NCBI RefSeq assembly: GCF_022539665.2 | Contig: NC_081332.1 | Span: 889,773-953,772 of the forward strand | Source of the DNA: Daphnia carinata | Taxonomy: Eukaryota; Arthropoda; Branchiopoda; Diplostraca; Daphniidae | Direction of reading: 5' to 3' | Length of the DNA: 64,000 nucleotides | Shown here: one piece after another, positions 59,690-64,000 of the stretch | How positions within the stretch are numbered: the first letter of the stretch is position 1 | Layout of the letters: each line of letters opens with the position of its first letter | Notes under the pieces: model-generated | The model's input: only the letters and a program-made list of their open reading frames with translations | Told to the model about the DNA's origin: nothing | Database searches by the model: none | Made by a program: the position numbers and the translations under genes

Positions 59690-60946
59690 ATGATTCTTTT
59701 TGTGAATAATATGAACAACACTGGTGGACTCTGCACAGCCATTGGATCAACAACATGCCACTTAGAACTGTACTGCATATCAAATTTTAGTGAAGAGAAT
59801 TTGCTATCAGCCATTGGTTCTGTTAAGGTATTTATCATTATTTTGTTAATGTTCCATAGAAAGATTGTTATTGTTTATTATTCAGTGAAAGCCTCCAGCA
59901 GTCAGCATGTACTCACAGCAGTAGCTCGTACTCCACAGTTACGATCCTTTACAGTTACGTAAAGGATTCTGCAAACTCTCTAGCAATTTAGTCAATTATC
60001 AATATACATTATTTTTATATAATTTACAATCCAGGTGTATACAATGAGTGAAGTTGGAGTGGTATGTTGTCAGCGCCTACCAACTATGTCCGAAATGGCT
60101 GCACTGGACAAATCTATAGCCATCAGCAGTAAGCAAAAAGTAGAAATAAATTTTTTAATGATTAGTTTTTATTGTAGCTGTATACATTTTGAATATTGAA
60201 GGGCATGTTTTTGGCTCAGAAGGGACAGTACACAATGTTTTGCAAACTAAAGGTATTTGATTTGTCAATGTATGTATTGCCATTATAAACCAATGACAAA
60301 GCATTTATTATTTATTCAATATTTTAGGTTATTAATGCACATACTGGTGATGATCTTGACCCAAATCGGGATGGAGAAATCTGTGTGCAAACCCTGTTTA
60401 TGCTCACAGGGTATCTCAACAAGTATGACATCATAATAAAGATAAACATTTAATTTTTCAGCTAGTAATCATCTAATGTTTGCACATTGTAGGAAACTGC
60501 CAATTTCCTTAGAGAAGGATGGGCTCATAGGGGATAAAGGATACTATGATGATAATAAACAAGTTGTTATTGTTGGACGCTACAAAGAACTGATTAAATT
60601 TCGTATTCTCAACGTAAGAAAGATGATCGACTATTTTGTTTTAATTGATTAAAAGTTAACATTTGCTTTGACCAATAACAGATATTACCAAGTAACATTG
60701 AAAGTCATATATAGTAAGTCATCCTGCTATCAAAGATACAGCAGACGTGGGTTTACCCCACGACGAAGATGGGGAACGGCCATTCGCTTTCGTCGTCTTA
60801 TCTGCAAAGAAAGAAGTTTCGGCTGATGAATTGATGGCTTATGTAAACGGTGCGTTTCACTGTTACATAGGTTATTTGGTTACTTTATTTCTGGTGTTCT
60901 TCTAGATAAAGTTATGGAGGAAGCAAAATTACGTGGTTGGCTCCGC
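59690..60946 (+). pseudogene. Decayed, truncated AMP-binding acyl-CoA ligase (4CL/luciferase-like), 3' part
   Basis: Recognisable pieces in order: GVYTMSEVGVVC (60033 on, the YGMTE-type motif), VFGSEGTVHNVLQTK (60206), VINAHTGDDLDPNRDGEICV with MLTGYLNK (60329, the GEICxxG region), DKGYYDDNKQVVIVGRYKEL (60534, the YGD hinge and RxKELI), SHPAIKDTADVGLPHDEDGE (60714) and VSADELMAYVN, then DKVMEEAKLRGW (60908). Earlier exons near 59700-59960 are poorly preserved, and the AMP/phosphate motif exon is absent. A stop (TAG at 60714) precedes the SHPAIKD segment in the expected frame, and the final catalytic-lysine segment (SGKxxRR) is missing. At that point TULP4 sequence begins. Intact relatives activate fatty or aromatic acids as CoA esters, often in peroxisomes; this remnant cannot. 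Confidence 0.75.
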
Positions 60947-63585
60947 ACAGTTCATGTTGCATGGGTTTCACCTCGAAGGATCGCCTCCTTGCAGCATTTA
61001 GCGCGTCTCAAACTCAGACGATGTTTAACCGGACCGGACCAATTTGACGACCCCATATTCACTGACCGAATACCCAAGCTCATCCGTAACTTGATCGTTT
61101 CCCTCTTTTCCAGCACCGTCCATGTAAGAAATCATTTTATTTTTTAAATGACAAGAAAAAAAATACTAAATGCATTTATTTAATTATTTCAAAGTGTCGT
61201 GTTCCGGAAGAGCAACGAATTCGAGATTATGTCTGCAAACCGCCACCGGGTAACACACGGCTCTAGTGCACTATGATACGACGCGATGAAGAAGACTCTG
61301 CCGGGTAGCATGGAATGGACGGATTGATCGATCCTGATGCACCAACCAGCAGCGGTGGAGGTGTTGGCTTCACCCTCTATCTCGAATTCCTCGGTGGACT
61401 CATTCTTCTTCTCAAGGTTTCCTTTTCAATTACATTTCTCTCCCCCACTCTTTACTTATTGTCACCGTTGCTGTCGCCATTTTAAAAAACGATTATTTTC
61501 GATATCTTTAGGGTAAACCAACGTCGAGAATAAGACCAGAGTTTGTTATTTACGATCCGCGAAAGTTCTCCAGCAACGATATGAGTAAAAGTCAGCCTTT
61601 GTTGAACAAGAGCTCCGAATTGCTTTTAGCTCCTCCACCTACATCGGCCAGCAAATTCCAGCAATTGCTTAGTCCTGGTCTTAGACGTAAATTCAGGCGA
61701 AATTGTCCGGCTGCTGGACAGCACTCGGCTGATTCAGATTCCGAAACGGACGATAGTTGCGTATCGACCCCAAGACTTCAGCGGAAATTTGGAGGGAGGA
61801 AACTCAACAACCAACATGCTAATCCTGGGGATAATAACGGCTGTAAAACTAATGGAGAGGTTTGAACTTGAAAAAAATTTTTGAAAATGAAAGTCAAGTT
61901 TATTTCAATTTTTAAATTGTAGAATTCAACGCTGGCTGAAGTGGCTTCAAACATTTGGGGAACTCGATTCAAAATCACTGGATTAACGCCATCTCTGCCG
62001 ACGCATCTTGGTCAGATTACGTACAAGACGTCATTGTTACACCTTCAACCGCGTCAAATGACGCTGGGCGTGGTCGATTTACGTGATTCTTCACCTGGAA
62101 CTGAAGTAGAAGAAGAAGGGGCACCCATTTCAATCTGCCCGTCGGACGAAGAAGATAATTCGAAAGGCAATAGAGAATCATCGAACCGTCAACATCCGCC
62201 CATAGTTCCACTGACGACACCTAATTTACGATTGAGACGGAAAGCCGGAATGAGCCGGATGGAACCCCCACCTTCACCGACTCATCATCGACGGACGGTT
62301 CAACATCAACCTCAGACGACACTCGACGAAATGTTACGGATCGAGTGGAACTCTGACTCGCGGATCATATTGTCTACACCGGCCGTTAGATGGCGTAGTC
62401 AGAGCGTTGGGCATCTCGCAATAGCGTCTGCAATCAGCAACAATAGCAATTGGCCTTATAGTAGACGAAGAAAGAGTCGCTCACTGGACTCTAGTCCTGT
62501 TGTTGGTAGTAATCGGAGCCGTTGTTCGGGATTACCGGACATTCGTAGCTCTTGGGCCGTCCAAATTACTCAACCATTAGTTACAAAAGCAACGACGACG
62601 GACAAAAAAACGAGCACAAACTCGTTTCGTTCGAGAGTTGGCAGCCAAGTTTTGCAGGCCCAACATGTGTCCGATGGCGAAGGTCATAGTAAAGTTAATA
62701 AGGAAAAGCGTTTCGCTTTGGCCCGACTCAGTCCATTGTTTGGTCGTAAATGCTCATCGTCGGCAGGGAAATCGACTGCTGGCCGATCTGAACCCAACAC
62801 ACCTAATTCTAGTCCAGCCATAGGACGTCGCCGGAATAATTCGTCGGCTACAGTAAAAAATGAACGCCGCCACCAATCTCCTATACGGTAAATTCACCTT
62901 AAATGCTTTTTGATTCAATCTTTAATCAATAACTGAATAATATCTGAACACTAGGCAATTGCTCAATTCTCCGTTGCTGGCCAGACGGCTGGGCAAGAGT
63001 CGAGCCGCCCCGCCCGCGGCTACCGCAATGGACAGCTCAGACGATGATATCGACGACGCTCAGGCGACTACAGTCCACAATTTCCACGATCTAGAGAGTT
63101 TCCAAAAGGCCCAGCTACTTAATAAGGTAATCGTGTTCTTCAGTTATTTTTCCATCGACGTAGATTGTAATTAAATCTCTTAGCTACGACAGACATGGAT
63201 AGCTGAAAAGAATTCAGCAAGTAATGGTGAAGAACGCGAGCCACCAGCTCAGACAAGACGAAGATGTGAGTTTGTTTTGAACAATAAAGCTCCACTGTGG
63301 AACGAACACAGTCAAGTTTATCAGTTGGACTTTGGGGGGAGAGTGACCCAAGAATCTGCGAAGAATTTCCAGATTGAATTCAAAGGAAAACAGGTAGTTT
63401 AATATCAGCTAAGGTTTTATACGAAGGTGCATTGATGATGTTCTAATTGGTATGATTGACAGGTTATGCAGTTTGGCAGAATCGATGGGAATGCCTACAC
63501 GTTAGATTTTCAGTATCCTTTCTCAGCTGTCCAGGCTTTTGCTGTGGCATTGGCAAACGTGACTCAACGATTGAAATAAAAATGG
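60947..63585 (+). pseudogene. TULP4/Tusp copy 2, 3' half only, with in-frame stops
   Basis: The copy begins mid-exon at TVHVAWVSPRRIASLQHLAR and continues through the whole tubby-domain part to FSAVQAFAVALANVTQRLK-stop (TAA before 63580). The large exons are cleaner than in copy 1: SKFQQLLSPGLRRKFRRN (61645), [20 protein letters not shown] to ERRHQSPIR (61921-62891) and [20 protein letters not shown] (63327) are unbroken. The first tubby exon has two substitution stops relative to copy 1: TAG at 61264-61266 (TAC in copy 1) and TAG at 61306-61308. It also has an internal deletion and an altered donor (CTCAAGGTTTCC). No WD40 exons precede it. It is best read as a duplicated, non-functional 3' fragment fused behind the ligase remnant. 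Confidence 0.85.
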
Positions 63586-64000
63586 AATTTGAATAAATCT
63601 GTCCAGAAATGGTCAATATGCCTCTTGTGATATTAAACATTCGTAACTGTAAGAATTTATTTCACGTGTCATTCCTTTGTTTATTATGAAAGTTTTCAAT
63701 ACACGTTAATGAATGGGAAGATGGATAAATGACAGCAGCGTACCGGAAATTGGCCGGGACATTACATTTCCTGCAAGATGAGACCGACAGGTTTCTAACA
63801 CGTCGGTGTTGAATTGTCAGTTCAAATCATGGAAATTGTGTGGCACCATCTAGGTTTTAAACATTAAGAAATAAAAAATAGGAAAGTCTGGCTTATTTGA
63901 AGATTTGACGAAATTATATTTTCTCTAGATGGCGATGCAAGTTCATCAGCCCTAGTGTCAGAAATCGAACTATTTTTGTGTCTTTTTCTCGTGATGTTTA
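60947..64000 (+). repeat. Segmental duplication, copy B (continues past window end)
   Basis: This is the partner of 17174-20240, in the same orientation, 43.8 kb downstream. It includes the 3' flank with the TAGATGGCGATGCAAGTTCA repeat. The right end is not visible because the window stops inside the match. Confidence 0.92.

Overview
The window is nuclear DNA of an animal. Genes are split by short GT-AG introns (about 60 to 110 bp), intergenic DNA is AT-rich with small repeats and minisatellites, and there is no operon structure. The gene set (ATP synthase delta, hexokinase, TULP4/Tusp, an SNTX-like protein, C1q-domain proteins) fits an arthropod, most likely a cladoceran crustacean such as Daphnia. 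That placement is inferred from gene style, not from a database search.

Layout. 0.3-6.4 kb: mostly non-coding, with a possible C-terminal fragment of a membrane-anchored protein on the minus strand. 6.5-8.25 kb: SNTX-like gene (+) with one frame break. 9.5-10.1 kb: intact mitochondrial ATP synthase delta subunit (+, three exons). 10.3-12.5 kb: hexokinase (-, eight recognisable exons) with two frame breaks and a stop codon in a core motif. 14.3-19.8 kb: TULP4/Tusp (+, WD40 and tubby exons) with many small indels. 20-24 kb: repeat-rich, with an inverted-repeat element, a 26-bp minisatellite and a 329-bp piggyBac-type MITE. 24-30.8 kb: AT-rich, no gene recognised.

30.8-46.3 kb is the striking part. 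It holds a 13-kb gene for a giant (about 4,300 residue) bacterial Tc-toxin-B/C-like protein: FG-GAP/VCBS region, SpvB-like region, YD/Rhs repeats, Rhs core, and a long unfamiliar C-terminal part. The gene carries a spliceosomal intron. Beside it, divergently transcribed, lies a gene for a probably secreted coiled-coil protein with a furin-like site. The pair is bracketed by two diverged direct repeats of about 570 bp (29.65 and 47.34 kb), and the 3' end of the large gene is partly tandem-duplicated. It looks like a domesticated, laterally acquired locus.

51-58 kb: two tandem paralogues encoding secreted coiled-coil / fibrinogen-like / C1q-domain proteins, separated by a 19-bp minisatellite set between copies of a GC-rich repeat. 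59.7-60.95 kb: decayed 3' half of an AMP-binding acyl-CoA ligase gene. It runs in frame into a second, nearly identical copy of the 3' half of TULP4 (60.95 kb to the window end), which carries nonsense mutations.

Several conserved genes between 6 and 20 kb carry single-base indels, many in homopolymers. Assembly error is therefore a serious alternative to pseudogenisation for that interval.
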